Part shown: piece after piece, positions 43,658 through 52,928 of the stretch
How the letters are laid out: each line of letters begins with the position of its first letter
Numbering within the stretch: the stretch's first letter is position 1
Assembly (NCBI GenBank): GCA_018267655.1
Contig: JAFDYB010000086.1
Coordinates: forward strand, 186,001 to 250,000
Source of the DNA: Bacteroidota bacterium
GTDB lineage: Bacteria > Bacteroidota > Bacteroidia > B-17B0 > Aurantibacillaceae
DNA: 64,000 bases
Direction: 5' to 3'
Translations under genes and position numbers: made by a program
Notes under the pieces: generated by a model
Told to the model about the DNA's origin: nothing
Databases searched by the model: none
The model's input: the letters and a program-made list of their open reading frames with translations, nothing else

Positions 43658-46630
43658 TTATTCCAAAAAGTATAAATCATCAAATGGTGAGTTTACAGGA
43701 GAGCCAAGATTAATAGGTTTATCCCAAGTTTGCGTTTCGTTGTTCCATGTAGATTTGTATATGTCATAACCTCCCATAGAATCGTAGCCTTTTGAAGAAA
43801 AATACAGAGTTTTTCCATCAGCTGAAAGGCAGGGATAGTCTTCATCTAGCGATGTGTTAATTGTTGCAATTGGCATTGGCGCACTCCATTTACCCGAGCT
43901 TAATTTTTTAATACAATAAATATCTTTGCTGTTGGTTTCATCTTCACCATAGCTTGAAACATAAATAGTTGATTTATCAGGGGTTAAATAAAAAAGCGGC
44001 TTATGATTTTTTTTCTTGTCAATAGATGATTTTAAATCATCAGTTAATACTAAAATGCGCCCACCAGACTCAAGACCTGTAATAGCATTTTGAAAATTAC
44101 TTAGGTCGCTGCGCTTTTTTTCATAAATTTCTAAAATTAATGTTGGGTTGTTTATTAGTTTAATTCCGTTTTGGCAGTAGCTTATTTCTTTTTCAATATT
44201 GTACTTAGCAGATAAATCAGGCGAAGCAAGCGTTATGAATTTTTTAAATAAATTGATAGCATCGCTAAATTGATAGTTTTCGTAATATGATTTTGCTAAA
44301 AAGTAGTATATATCCGGGCTTACATCTTTATACTTTGAAGCAATTTCTAATTCTTTAATACATTCGGGCTTGTTGCGCTTGCTGTGATATAAGCTAATGC
44401 CGTACTGGTAGTGCTGGTTTGGCGTAAAATTTAAAATAGGTTGTAGTTTTGAATAAATAGTTGCGGCTTCCTGATAAAGACTTTTTTCATATAAATTTTC
44501 GGCAGTTTCTAAATCTGTTTTATCTTTTTCTTGTTCAATTGCTGTTCGCGAAACTTTTTTTGTTGCCACAGGTTGACTATTTTTCTCCTCTTTTTTAGCT
44601 AAAGCTGAAAGGTTATCCAGGTTTAATTTATCTGACTCGTATTGTGTAAAATAATTAATGATTTTTAAAGTTTTTTTATTGTTTTTTTCTTTTACGCCTT
44701 TCATTATTTGTTTTAAAACAAAATCGCCACGCTTGTCGGGTACGTCAAAAGCACCATTTAATTCTGCATAATCTTTGGCTTCAACGTTAACTTCGTATTT
44801 TGCCGAGGGTGAAAGTATCATTAAGTAATTACCGGTATTTATATTTGGTTTGTAAGTACCTGCGTTTTCGCCGGTTTTATTATTAAATAAAGTAATTAAA
44901 CCATCGTGATTATTTGTTGAGTCGCCGTAACTAAAATTGCCTTTTAAAACATAATATTGCCCGCTGCCCTTGGGTAATTTTATGTTTATTATTTCTAATT
45001 TATTTTCTTTTCTGTTTGAAAGAAATGAAGCGTATTGAGCTGCTGTATCAGGAACAAACATAAAATCATCGAATGGTGAGTTAATTGGGTAGCCTAAATT
45101 TTCAGGAATTCCCCATTCCGAAGTAGTGTCTGGCCGGGTTGATTTAAATATGTCGTACCCACCCATGCTGTTGTGGCCTTTTGAAGAGAAGTAGAGTGTT
45201 TTACCATCTGATGAAATGAAAGGGTAATTTTCATCAAAAGCGGTATTTATTTCTGATTCAATTTTTGAGCTTAAAGAAAGTTTTCCGTTTGGCAAGAGTA
45301 AGTTTTTAAATAAATCGGTTTGCGTTGCTGTTTTATCAGCATAACCAACATGTACAAAATAGTGTTTGTTAAAATTTGAAAGTAAAAATTTTTGCTTTTT
45401 TAATTTTTCTAGCGGACTGGTAAAAGCGTCTGTTTTATATCTTATGTATTGAGAAGTTGTTTCGTTATCAAAATTATTTAAAACATCTGCTTCATTTGCA
45501 GGTGTTCTTTTTAACACGTCAATATTTACGGGACTTGCCATTAACTCGTTTCCGCTTTTGCAGTTTTGAATTAATTGGTTTACAAAATTTGTGTTGAGTT
45601 CTTGAGGTTTGGCTTTTTTAGAATACTCGTCAAGTGCTGTAAGGGCTTCGCTGAATAAGTAGGACTGATGGTATGTTTTGGCTAAATATAAAAACGCATC
45701 GTAATTAACTTCTTTTGCTTGAGTAGCAATTTGCAGCGCTTGAATTATTTTAGGTTTGTTTTTGTTTAACTTAAATAACGATATGCCGTAATAGTAATTA
45801 TAAAAAGGTTCCAACGGATCTATTTTTAATAGCTCGCCAAACATTACAGCGCTTTGCTCATATTTTTTTGCCATAAACAAGGCTAAGGCATTTACCGGCT
45901 TTTTTTTGAGTTGGGCTAATTCTTCTTTTAAAAGTTCGTCAATACTTGATTTATTTTTTTTTATAAGTGTTTTTCCATCGTTGGAATACTCTAATACTTC
46001 TTCGTTTTTAGATATGATTTCAGTTGAATCGGATATTGATTTGATATAAGCTACTTTTTCATCTTCATCGTTAAAAAAGTTTGTAATAGTTATATGTCCT
46101 TTTTTCTGAGCATCAGCTTTTATTTTAATATCTTGATGGCACACTTCAAAGTCAGTTTTTAAAGGTATTTCAACAAGTTCTTTAAAATTACCGTAGTTTT
46201 TTAATTCAATCTTTATAAAATATTTAACGTTTGGAACTAGTAGCATAATGTAGGAGCCGGAATATTTATTGGTATTGTAAATACCAACAATTTCATTATT
46301 GCTTGCGTTTTGTACTATTAATTTTGCTTGCTTGGTGTTTTGATTTCCGCTCGCCTCAAAGGTTCCTTTTATAATAATAACTTGAGGTTTATTGTATTGC
46401 GGAATTGATTTAAAAACATCGTATTTATTGTCGTCAGAAAACCTGTTAGAAATAAAATAAGTAAAATGCTTTTTTTTTATTGTTAGTGCTGCATCATCAA
46501 TTGCTTTAATCTTTAAACTGTCGTTGCGCTGTGCAAAAACAGTATGCGTTAAATAAAAAAACGGTATAAAAAATATGAAGTTTACTTTTTTCAGATGAGG
46601 GGCAAAATAGTAAAAAAAACAATATTGCAA
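43658..46630 (-). CDS. Duplicated TPR/PD40 envelope protein
   Basis: 990 residues: signal peptide, then the same three-part module twice. Each has a beta-sandwich domain (IIIKGTFEAS, and YVLKGNFSYG), TPR helices (about 240-370 and 700-840) and a WD40-like PD40 repeat with DGKTLYFSSKG and SMGGYDI. Such proteins in Bacteroidota usually end in an OmpA peptidoglycan-binding domain; here the chain stops after PD40 (SPVNSPFDDLYFLE). The role is probably envelope scaffolding or surface assembly. The TTG start at 46630 is uncertain; the signal peptide proper starts near KKVNFIFF. Confidence 0.85.
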   Translation of the reverse strand: MQYCFFYYFAPHLKKVNFIFFIPFFYLTHTVFAQRNDSLKIKAIDDAALTIKKKHFTYFISNRFSDDNKYDVFKSIPQYNKPQVIIIKGTFEASGNQNTKQAKLIVQNASNNEIVGIYNTNKYSGSYIMLLVPNVKYFIKIELKNYGNFKELVEIPLKTDFEVCHQDIKIKADAQKKGHITITNFFNDEDEKVAYIKSISDSTEIISKNEEVLEYSNDGKTLIKKNKSSIDELLKEELAQLKKKPVNALALFMAKKYEQSAVMFGELLKIDPLEPFYNYYYGISLFKLNKNKPKIIQALQIATQAKEVNYDAFLYLAKTYHQSYLFSEALTALDEYSKKAKPQELNTNFVNQLIQNCKSGNELMASPVNIDVLKRTPANEADVLNNFDNETTSQYIRYKTDAFTSPLEKLKKQKFLLSNFNKHYFVHVGYADKTATQTDLFKNLLLPNGKLSLSSKIESEINTAFDENYPFISSDGKTLYFSSKGHNSMGGYDIFKSTRPDTTSEWGIPENLGYPINSPFDDFMFVPDTAAQYASFLSNRKENKLEIINIKLPKGSGQYYVLKGNFSYGDSTNNHDGLITLFNNKTGENAGTYKPNINTGNYLMILSPSAKYEVNVEAKDYAELNGAFDVPDKRGDFVLKQIMKGVKEKNNKKTLKIINYFTQYESDKLNLDNLSALAKKEEKNSQPVATKKVSRTAIEQEKDKTDLETAENLYEKSLYQEAATIYSKLQPILNFTPNQHYQYGISLYHSKRNKPECIKELEIASKYKDVSPDIYYFLAKSYYENYQFSDAINLFKKFITLASPDLSAKYNIEKEISYCQNGIKLINNPTLILEIYEKKRSDLSNFQNAITGLESGGRILVLTDDLKSSIDKKKNHKPLFYLTPDKSTIYVSSYGEDETNSKDIYCIKKLSSGKWSAPMPIATINTSLDEDYPCLSADGKTLYFSSKGYDSMGGYDIYKSTWNNETQTWDKPINLGSPVNSPFDDLYFLE

Positions 46631-46674
46631 ATTTCAATCAATTGACAATTTTTTAAAATTAAGTAATCAATTAG

Positions 46675-47880
46675 TTAAAATGTGTGGCCCATTTTATCTC
46701 GCTTGGTGTTAAGGTATGATTGGTTATGTGCATTTGCGGGGATTACAATAGGAACATTCTCTACTATTTCTAAGCCATATCCCATTAAGCCAACGCGTTT
46801 TTTAGGATTGTTTGTCATTAATTTTATTTTACCAACGCCAAGTTTTCGAAGTATTTGTGCGCCAATACCATAATCGCGTTCATCCATTTTAAAGCCCAGC
46901 TCAATATTTGCCTCAACAGTATCCCTGCCGTTTTCTTGTAGTTTATAGGCTTTTAATTTATTTAATAAGCCAATGCCGCGGCCTTCTTGATTCATGTACA
47001 CAATTATTCCTTTGCCTTCTTTTTCAATCATTTGCATAGCTTGATGTAATTGGGGGCCACAATCGCAGCGGCAACTTCCAAAAATATCGCCTGTAACGCA
47101 ACTACTATGAACTCTAACTAAAACCGGTTCGTTGCTTTTCCATTCACCTTTTATTAATGCTAAGTGTTCCTGTTCGTTTATTGTTACCTTAAAGGCCGCC
47201 AGTTTAAAATTACCCCACTGAGTAGGCATGTTAACCTCAACAGCTTGTTCAATAATACTTTCTTTTTCGAGGCGGTATTGAATTAAATCTTTAATGCTAA
47301 CTACTTTTAAATTAAATTTTTCGGCAATTTTAATCAAATCTGGCAGACGTGCCATTGAACCGTCTTCATTCATAATTTCAACTAGAGCCCCACAAGGCTC
47401 AAAGCCGGCTAAGCGGGCAAAATCAATTGTAGCTTCAGTATGCCCTGTGCGGCGCAATACGCCGCCCTCCTTTGCTACAAGAGGGAAGATGTGGCCTGGC
47501 CTTCCAAAGTCTGATGCTTTTTTTGTAGTGTCAATAAGCGCTTTAATTGTTTTGCTTCTGTCGCTAGCTGAGATACCGGTGGTGCAACCAAAACCCAATA
47601 AATCAATAGAAACTGTAAAGGCTGTTTCGTGCAAACTTGTGTTTGCGGGCACCATCATTTCGAGATTTAACTCTTTTGCTTTTTCAGATGTAATAGCAGC
47701 ACATATTAATCCGCGCCCGTGAGTAGCCATAAAATTTATTATCTCTGGGCTTGCATTGTTAGCCGGAATAATAAAATCTCCTTCATTTTCACGATCTTCA
47801 TCGTCAACTACAATAATAACTTTTCCATTTTTTAAGTCACTAATTGCTTCGGTTATGCTATTGAGTACTATTTTGCTCAT
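46675..47880 (-). CDS. ribBA: Bifunctional RibBA: DHBP synthase / GTP cyclohydrolase II
   Basis: A 401-residue fusion catalysing both first committed steps of riboflavin synthesis. The RibB half (1-205) has the Mg-binding [14 protein letters not shown] and the substrate loop [17 protein letters not shown]. The RibA half has the zinc cysteines in [15 protein letters not shown] and [17 protein letters not shown]. Cytoplasmic. The ATG is 4 nt after a TAACTTTG box, so the mRNA is likely leaderless. The Nudix gene is divergent 43 nt away. Riboflavin supplies FMN/FAD for the flavoenzymes seen elsewhere in the window. Confidence 0.97.
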   Translation of the reverse strand: MSKIVLNSITEAISDLKNGKVIIVVDDEDRENEGDFIIPANNASPEIINFMATHGRGLICAAITSEKAKELNLEMMVPANTSLHETAFTVSIDLLGFGCTTGISASDRSKTIKALIDTTKKASDFGRPGHIFPLVAKEGGVLRRTGHTEATIDFARLAGFEPCGALVEIMNEDGSMARLPDLIKIAEKFNLKVVSIKDLIQYRLEKESIIEQAVEVNMPTQWGNFKLAAFKVTINEQEHLALIKGEWKSNEPVLVRVHSSCVTGDIFGSCRCDCGPQLHQAMQMIEKEGKGIIVYMNQEGRGIGLLNKLKAYKLQENGRDTVEANIELGFKMDERDYGIGAQILRKLGVGKIKLMTNNPKKRVGLMGYGLEIVENVPIVIPANAHNQSYLNTKRDKMGHTF

Positions 47881-47884
47881 TCTG

Positions 47885-47892
47885 CAAAGTTA
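47885..47892 (-). promoter_or_regulatory. -7 box TAACTTTG of ribBA, 4 nt from ATG
   Basis: A perfect TAnnTTTG box ending 4 nt before the ribBA ATG. No FMN riboswitch leader could fit between the box and the ATG. Confidence 0.55.
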
Positions 47893-47923
47893 CTCAATAA
47901 ATATTCTTAGCTTTCGAGTTTTT

Positions 47924-48556
47924 TTGGAAATATTATTAAATAAATTAAAACAGTTAAATTTTAAAAGTTTTCCGGGCGAGGTGGCTCATCTTAAAATGGC
48001 ACCCTTTGCGCGACCGGCATTTGATTTGATATTAAAGGAAGCACACAACTATAAGCCAAGTGCGGTAGCTGTTGTTATTTGTTTTGATGAAAATAATAAG
48101 CCTTACATTCCCTTAATTAAGCGGCCTGTGTATAATGGAGCGCATAGTGGGCAGATAAGCTTTCCGGGTGGAAAATTTGAACTTAAAGATGGAAATTTGT
48201 TCAACACCTGTTTAAGAGAATGTTTTGAAGAAATAGGATTAAGTAATATTGAATTACTAACTGAATTAAGCGCAACTTATATTCCGGCAAGTAAATTTAT
48301 GGTAAAGCCATTTTTATTCTATTGTACGCAAAAAAATCCTTTGTTTAATATCCAAGAACATGAGGTTGAAAGCCTTGTTAGGCTCTATATTGATACGCTT
48401 TTAAATGATAACATTATAGAAAAAGGCGTTGTTGAAATTCGAGAAAAAATCAAAATAAAAGCACCTTATTTTAGTTTAAATGAAATGAAAATTTGGGGAG
48501 CAACAGCAATGATACTATCTGAATTAAAAGAAATAATGAAAAATACTATTTCTTAA
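47924..48556 (+). CDS. CoA-pyrophosphatase-type Nudix hydrolase
   Basis: 210 residues from the TTG at 47924. Upstream in-frame starts lie inside ribBA and encode a low-complexity shadow. The N-terminal LNKLKQLNFKSFPGEVAHLK is followed by the NUDT7/8-like pre-box KRPVYNGAHSGQISFPGG and the Nudix box GKFELKDGNLFNTCLRECFE, then EIGL. Known members cleave CoA to 3',5'-ADP and phosphopantetheine. Its last 11 nt overlap, tail to tail, the convergent gene at 48546. Start assignment is moderately sure. Confidence 0.88.
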   Translation: MEILLNKLKQLNFKSFPGEVAHLKMAPFARPAFDLILKEAHNYKPSAVAVVICFDENNKPYIPLIKRPVYNGAHSGQISFPGGKFELKDGNLFNTCLRECFEEIGLSNIELLTELSATYIPASKFMVKPFLFYCTQKNPLFNIQEHEVESLVRLYIDTLLNDNIIEKGVVEIREKIKIKAPYFSLNEMKIWGATAMILSELKEIMKNTIS

Positions 48557-49331
48557 ATTCAGTTACTGAATTATCAAAGCATAAGTAATAATTACTTTTT
48601 GATAGGTTTCCGATATTGATTGTTTTACCAAAACCTTTTTTTACCACCACGCCATAATTGTCATATATTTCATAAGCAGTTTCGCTTGAAAAATCCATTT
48701 CACCACCTGCTTTAGCAATTACAAAAGTGGGTTTTTCTATCTTAGAGCTAACAGTAGCTTCGGGTGATGCCTTACTGATAGAGTTTAAGCCTTTTTGTTT
48801 AACTCTGTATTTATTTTCGCCACTATGCATGGTAACCTGAAAAGAATACTCGTGATTATCAGAGGTTCCAATGCCATCAACTTCTCCAATTGGTATCCAT
48901 TTGTTCCATTTGTATTGCTCAACAATGTAAGGTAGCGCTCCAGATTCGTTTTTTGTATTCCATTTTAAAACTCCAGCCGGAGAAACCGCAATAGTCAATA
49001 CTTCAAAGGTTGGCTTTGGCTTTAAATCTTCCATATTTAACACTCTTGGAGTACAGCCATCTTTATGCAAAATTTCAATAATAATTTTTTCGCCCATTTT
49101 TAATTGCAATGATGCTAAATCAATTTCAAATGCGCTTGAGTTAGTTTCGTCCGTAGTAATTTTTCCATTAACCTTAACTTCCTGCGCGCAAAAGCCGATG
49201 CCTCCTGTTCCAAATGAATTTTGAACAAAAATATTTTTGTTTTGATATTTGCCTTCCACTACAAGCGTTTCTGTTTTTGATAAGAGTGATAAGCTTGTAA
49301 GCAAAATAAAAATTAGTATAAAATTTTTCAT
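48546..49331 (-). CDS. Secreted protein with T9SS-like C-terminus, function unknown
   Basis: A 261-residue protein with a signal peptide (about 1-19). A first beta domain follows (NSFGTGGIGFCAQEVKVNG), then a fibronectin-like region (VLKWNTKNESGALPYIVEQY). The C-terminal 70 residues (AYEIYDNYGVVVKKGFGKTI, NIGNLSKSNYYLCF) resemble a degenerate type IX sorting domain, without the usual PNP opening. Probably surface-exposed. A TATATTTG box lies 28 nt upstream of the start. Confidence 0.75.
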   Translation of the reverse strand: MKNFILIFILLTSLSLLSKTETLVVEGKYQNKNIFVQNSFGTGGIGFCAQEVKVNGKITTDETNSSAFEIDLASLQLKMGEKIIIEILHKDGCTPRVLNMEDLKPKPTFEVLTIAVSPAGVLKWNTKNESGALPYIVEQYKWNKWIPIGEVDGIGTSDNHEYSFQVTMHSGENKYRVKQKGLNSISKASPEATVSSKIEKPTFVIAKAGGEMDFSSETAYEIYDNYGVVVKKGFGKTINIGNLSKSNYYLCFDNSVTEFKK

Positions 49332-49359
49332 CTTTAAAATGCTAAATTGAATTTAACCG

Positions 49360-49367
49360 CAAATATA
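49360..49367 (-). promoter_or_regulatory. -7 box TATATTTG of the secreted-protein gene at 48546
   Basis: A perfect TAnnTTTG box on the minus strand with a 28-nt leader to the ATG at 49331. Confidence 0.45.
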
Positions 49368-49443
49368 TATAAAAAAAACATATAAAAATCCAAATTTTTT
49401 GTAAAAATCATGAAACAATAAAAAGTCGCCTGTATTTTTTCGG

Positions 49444-49635
49444 TTAAAAGAACTTTCTAGAGCGAACAATTAGGTATAAAAGTGCCAAAAAACCAAGGAT
49501 AGCTATAAACACCAAATATCTTTTTGAAAAGTGCAAATTATTAATTTTTTCGTCTTTTTTGTAGCTCCATAACATTGCAATTATAAAAACTATGGCAAAA
49601 CTTAATGAAAAAATTATTCTTCCGGTAGTAAACAT
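49444..49635 (-). CDS. Small two-segment membrane protein
   Basis: 63 residues, with membrane segments at about 6-24 and 39-57, a charged middle loop (YKKDEKINNLHFSKR) and a basic C-terminus (RSRKFF). I do not know the family. It is supported by a perfect TAACTTTG box 7 nt before its ATG and by a position that leaves no overlap with neighbours. Function is unknown. Confidence 0.65.
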   Translation of the reverse strand: MFTTGRIIFSLSFAIVFIIAMLWSYKKDEKINNLHFSKRYLVFIAILGFLALLYLIVRSRKFF

Positions 49636-49650
49636 ATATTTGCAAAGTTA
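49635..49650. promoter_or_regulatory. Face-to-face -7 boxes of a divergent gene pair
   Basis: TATATTTGCAAAGTTA holds a plus-strand box (TATATTTG, 49635-49642) and a minus-strand box (TAACTTTG, 49650-49643) directly abutting and pointing at each other. The two promoters overlap, so polymerase binding to one should exclude the other. Confidence 0.55.
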
Positions 49651-49662
49651 AATAAAAATTTT

Positions 49663-51744
49663 GTGTTGAGGCTTTTTCTAAAAAATGGGGTTTTAATTTT
49701 AATGTTGTTTGCAGTTAAAATTCAATATGCTAAAAACATTAATTCGGGTTTTGAGGCACTCGGGCAGTTTGATTTTTTTAAAGCAAAAAAAATATTTTAC
49801 AACCATTTAAAAAATAAAAACAAATCATTTGCTTGCTTCGGGCTAACGCATATTTATAAAAAAAATAACAACCCCTTTTATTCGCTTGATAGCGCCAGCA
49901 AATATGCTGCCTTAGCCTTTAATTATTTTAATGAAAATAAAATTTCAAAATCATTTGGAATTTTTACTATTGATAGTTTATCTTGCAAATTACTGGTTGA
50001 TTCAGTTGCACAATTACAATACCACTTATTGCTTAAAAACAAATCGCTAACAGATGCCAATAATTTTTTAACTAATAATTATTTAGCAGACTCTTCGATT
50101 ATTACTGCCGTTGTTTATTTACGTGACCAAATGGAATATGAAAGTGTAGGACAAAGTAATTTATCGCACATTACCCATTCTTTTATAGTACAACATCCGC
50201 AGAGTTATTTTCATAATCAAGCTATGCAATTATTTGAATACCAAGTGTACAATGAGTTTACTAAAAAAAACGAAGAGGCTGATTACTTAGCATTCATTCA
50301 AACATATCCAAACAATAAACACTGCGTTAATGCACTCGAAAATTTATTTAATATTTATAAAAAAAAATCTTCGATAAACGGCTTAAAAAGTTTTGTAAAT
50401 AATTTTCCAAATGCAGCACAAAATTTAGATGCTTGGAGACTATTATATGCCCTTTCAGTTACTTCGTACAATAATGAAGAACTGGAGCGATTTATAAAAC
50501 TGTATCCAAATTTCCCTTTTAAAACTTCTATTAATCAAGAAATTGAATTAAATAAAATCATTTTATTACCCTATCAAAGTAACGATTTACTTGGTTTTAT
50601 TGACACAACTGGAAACATTAAAATTAACGCAAGTTACGATACTGCTAGTCCTTTTAGTGAAGGCTTTTCTTTAGTTTCTCGTAACGACTCTGTTTTTTTT
50701 ATAACTAAAATTGGTGAAAATATATTTAAAGAATATTATTCCGATGCTGGGTCTTTTAAAAATGGCATAGCTCCTGTAAAACAATTTAATAAGTGGTTTT
50801 TCATTAACCGACAAGCTCAAAAAATAAGTGAAGATTATGATGATATTAGTGAGTTAAGAAGCAATTGTTACATAGTAATGCAACACAATAAATATGGAGT
50901 TTTTGATGCTTATGGTAAAAAAAGTATTGACTTTATATATGATAAAATAGGCGAATTTAAAAACGATTTTTCGTATTACATTAAGGATAATAAGTATGGT
51001 ATAGTTGGCAAAAACACCGGTTTAATTGATGCAAAATACGATTGGGTTTCAGATGTAAGTGCGAATGAATTTTTTATTGCAAAATTAAACGGAAAATTTG
51101 GACTTGTTTCGTTGCATTTTGGAATAATCTGCCCAATTATTTTTGATGCTGTGTTACGCGCTGAAAATGATATTTACATTGTAGTAAATAATGGAAACTA
51201 CGGCTTTTTTGACGCTAAATTTAAATGCTTTGTAAGCGAAATAGTTTACACCTATGAAAAAGAAAAGCCAACAAATTATTACACAGATGGCAAACTTTTT
51301 AAACTCGTTAATGAAACTACATTAACTTTAATGAATGAAAATGGCAAAGAACTTTCTGAGCTTAAACACTTTGCAGATATTAATTTTCCTTCAAATGGAT
51401 TGATGCGCGTAAAGAAAAAAAATAAATTTGGCTACATAGATTTAAAACACAATACGGTAATTCCTTTTAAATATATAGAAGCCGGCGATTTTAACGACTC
51501 GCTTGCTATTGTAAAATCAAAAACCGGATATGCCATAATTTCATTAAAAGGAAAAGAAATTTATTCAACAGAGCATCTTATCGAAAAAATATCTAAAAAT
51601 TATTTTTTAGAGAAAGGAGATAACTTGCTATTAATCAATAAAACAGGAAACATTATTTTAAACGACATTGAAAAAATTCAAACATACGATAACTATTTAA
51701 TTATTACCCGAAAAAATGCTTCAATTAAAATATTAAAACAATAA
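49663..51744 (+). CDS. WG-repeat protein with TPR-like N-terminal region
   Basis: 693 residues from the GTG at 49663, beginning a signal peptide (LRLFLKNGVLILMLFAVKIQ, cut near YAKNI). An alpha-helical N-terminal half (about 30-300) resembles TPR or SEL1 repeats. From about 300 to the end there are repeated beta units of the WG type (GLIDAKYDWVSDVSANEFFI, KFGYIDLKHNTVIPFKYIEA). These units form beta-propeller-like surfaces for protein contacts. Exported, role unknown. Its promoter abuts that of the divergent small membrane protein. Confidence 0.88.
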   Translation: MLRLFLKNGVLILMLFAVKIQYAKNINSGFEALGQFDFFKAKKIFYNHLKNKNKSFACFGLTHIYKKNNNPFYSLDSASKYAALAFNYFNENKISKSFGIFTIDSLSCKLLVDSVAQLQYHLLLKNKSLTDANNFLTNNYLADSSIITAVVYLRDQMEYESVGQSNLSHITHSFIVQHPQSYFHNQAMQLFEYQVYNEFTKKNEEADYLAFIQTYPNNKHCVNALENLFNIYKKKSSINGLKSFVNNFPNAAQNLDAWRLLYALSVTSYNNEELERFIKLYPNFPFKTSINQEIELNKIILLPYQSNDLLGFIDTTGNIKINASYDTASPFSEGFSLVSRNDSVFFITKIGENIFKEYYSDAGSFKNGIAPVKQFNKWFFINRQAQKISEDYDDISELRSNCYIVMQHNKYGVFDAYGKKSIDFIYDKIGEFKNDFSYYIKDNKYGIVGKNTGLIDAKYDWVSDVSANEFFIAKLNGKFGLVSLHFGIICPIIFDAVLRAENDIYIVVNNGNYGFFDAKFKCFVSEIVYTYEKEKPTNYYTDGKLFKLVNETTLTLMNENGKELSELKHFADINFPSNGLMRVKKKNKFGYIDLKHNTVIPFKYIEAGDFNDSLAIVKSKTGYAIISLKGKEIYSTEHLIEKISKNYFLEKGDNLLLINKTGNIILNDIEKIQTYDNYLIITRKNASIKILKQ

Positions 51745-51753
51745 AACATTTAG

Positions 51754-51761
51754 TAACTTTG
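51754..51761 (+). promoter_or_regulatory. -7 box TAACTTTG of serC
   Basis: A perfect TAnnTTTG box 34 nt before the serC ATG, starting 10 nt after the WG-gene stop. serC therefore has its own promoter. Confidence 0.5.
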
Positions 51762-51795
51762 TTTATTAATAATACAGACATTTAAAAACCTAAAT

Positions 51796-52869
51796 ATGAA
51801 AATTCACAATTTTAGCGCAGGTCCCGGAATATTACCACAAGAAGTTTTAAAACAAGCAGCAGATGCTTGTATTAATTTCGATAACTTAAATTTATCCTTG
51901 CTTGAAATAAGCCATCGTAGTAAAAATTACGAAGCAACTATTGCCGAAGCGCGTCAAATAGTAAAAGAATTATTTGAAGTAGGCGATGAGTATGAGGTAT
52001 TTTATTTAGGAGGGGGTGCAAGTCTTCAATTTGCAATGGTGCCTTATAATTTATTGCGCGAAAGCGGTACTGCAGCGTATGTAAATACAGGTGTTTGGGC
52101 ATCTAAAGCAATTAAAGAAGCAAAATTAATTGGCAACACCTCAGTTATTGCCAGTAGCGAAGATAAAAAGTTTTCATATATCCCAAAGGGCTATATTATT
52201 CCAACAGATGCTGATTACTTACATATAACAAGTAATAATACAATTTATGGAACTCAAATTAAAGAGTTTCCTAAATGCCCAATTCCATTAGTTTGCGACA
52301 TGAGTTCAGATATATTTAGTCGCACTGTTAACGCCAAAGATTTTTCGCTAATTTATGCGGGAGCGCAAAAAAACATGGGGCCGGCCGGCAGCACTATGGT
52401 GATGGTAAAAAAAGATATTTTAGGAAAAACGGGTCGCAAAATGTTATCAATGCTCGATTATCAAGTACATATAAAAGGCGGCAGTATGTACAATACCCCG
52501 CCGGTATTTCCAATTTATGTGTCGTTATTAACCTTGCGTTGGCTAAAGAAAAATGGAGGTATAAAGTGGATTGAAAAAATAAATCGCCAAAAAGCTGATG
52601 CACTTTATAACGAAATTGATAGGAATAGTATGTTTGTTGGAACTGCAGCAAAAGAAGACAGAAGCGACATGAATGTTTGCTTTTTACTTAATAAGCCCGA
52701 GTTAGAAGTTGATTTTGATAAACTATGGAAAGATGCCGGAATAAGTGGCATTAGAGGACACAGAGACGTTGGGGGCTATCGCGCATCACTTTACAATGCA
52801 TTGCCTATTGAAAGCGTAAATGTTTTAGTAGAAACAATGCAAGCTTTTGAAAAAAAGTTTGGTAGTTAA
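51796..52869 (+). CDS. serC: Phosphoserine aminotransferase
   Basis: A 357-residue class V PLP aminotransferase: HNFSAGPGILPQEVLKQAA at the start, FYLGGGASLQFAMVP, and the PLP lysine in IYAGAQKNMGPAGSTMVMV. The closing GISGIRGHRDVGGYRASLYN is diagnostic for SerC. It makes 3-phosphoserine from 3-phosphohydroxypyruvate for serine and, in some bacteria, vitamin B6 synthesis. serA is not next to it in this window. The length is normal. Confidence 0.97.
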   Translation: MKIHNFSAGPGILPQEVLKQAADACINFDNLNLSLLEISHRSKNYEATIAEARQIVKELFEVGDEYEVFYLGGGASLQFAMVPYNLLRESGTAAYVNTGVWASKAIKEAKLIGNTSVIASSEDKKFSYIPKGYIIPTDADYLHITSNNTIYGTQIKEFPKCPIPLVCDMSSDIFSRTVNAKDFSLIYAGAQKNMGPAGSTMVMVKKDILGKTGRKMLSMLDYQVHIKGGSMYNTPPVFPIYVSLLTLRWLKKNGGIKWIEKINRQKADALYNEIDRNSMFVGTAAKEDRSDMNVCFLLNKPELEVDFDKLWKDAGISGIRGHRDVGGYRASLYNALPIESVNVLVETMQAFEKKFGS

Positions 52870-52928
52870 AGCAAATTAAATACTAGTTTTTTGATACAAA
52901 ATAAAGTTTTAAGGGCATTTACTAATCA

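Noticed and set aside
47294-47722. 142-residue plus-strand frame inside ribBA
   Set aside because: Complement of conserved RibB sequence, no start signal and no recognisable domain.
47756-47923. Upstream in-frame extension of the Nudix gene
   Set aside because: Lies within ribBA on the other strand and encodes Ser/Leu-rich shadow sequence; the family N-terminus begins near the TTG at 47924.
47880-47923. FMN riboswitch before ribBA
   Set aside because: Only 43 nt lie between the divergent starts and the promoter box is 4 nt from the ATG, so there is no room for one.
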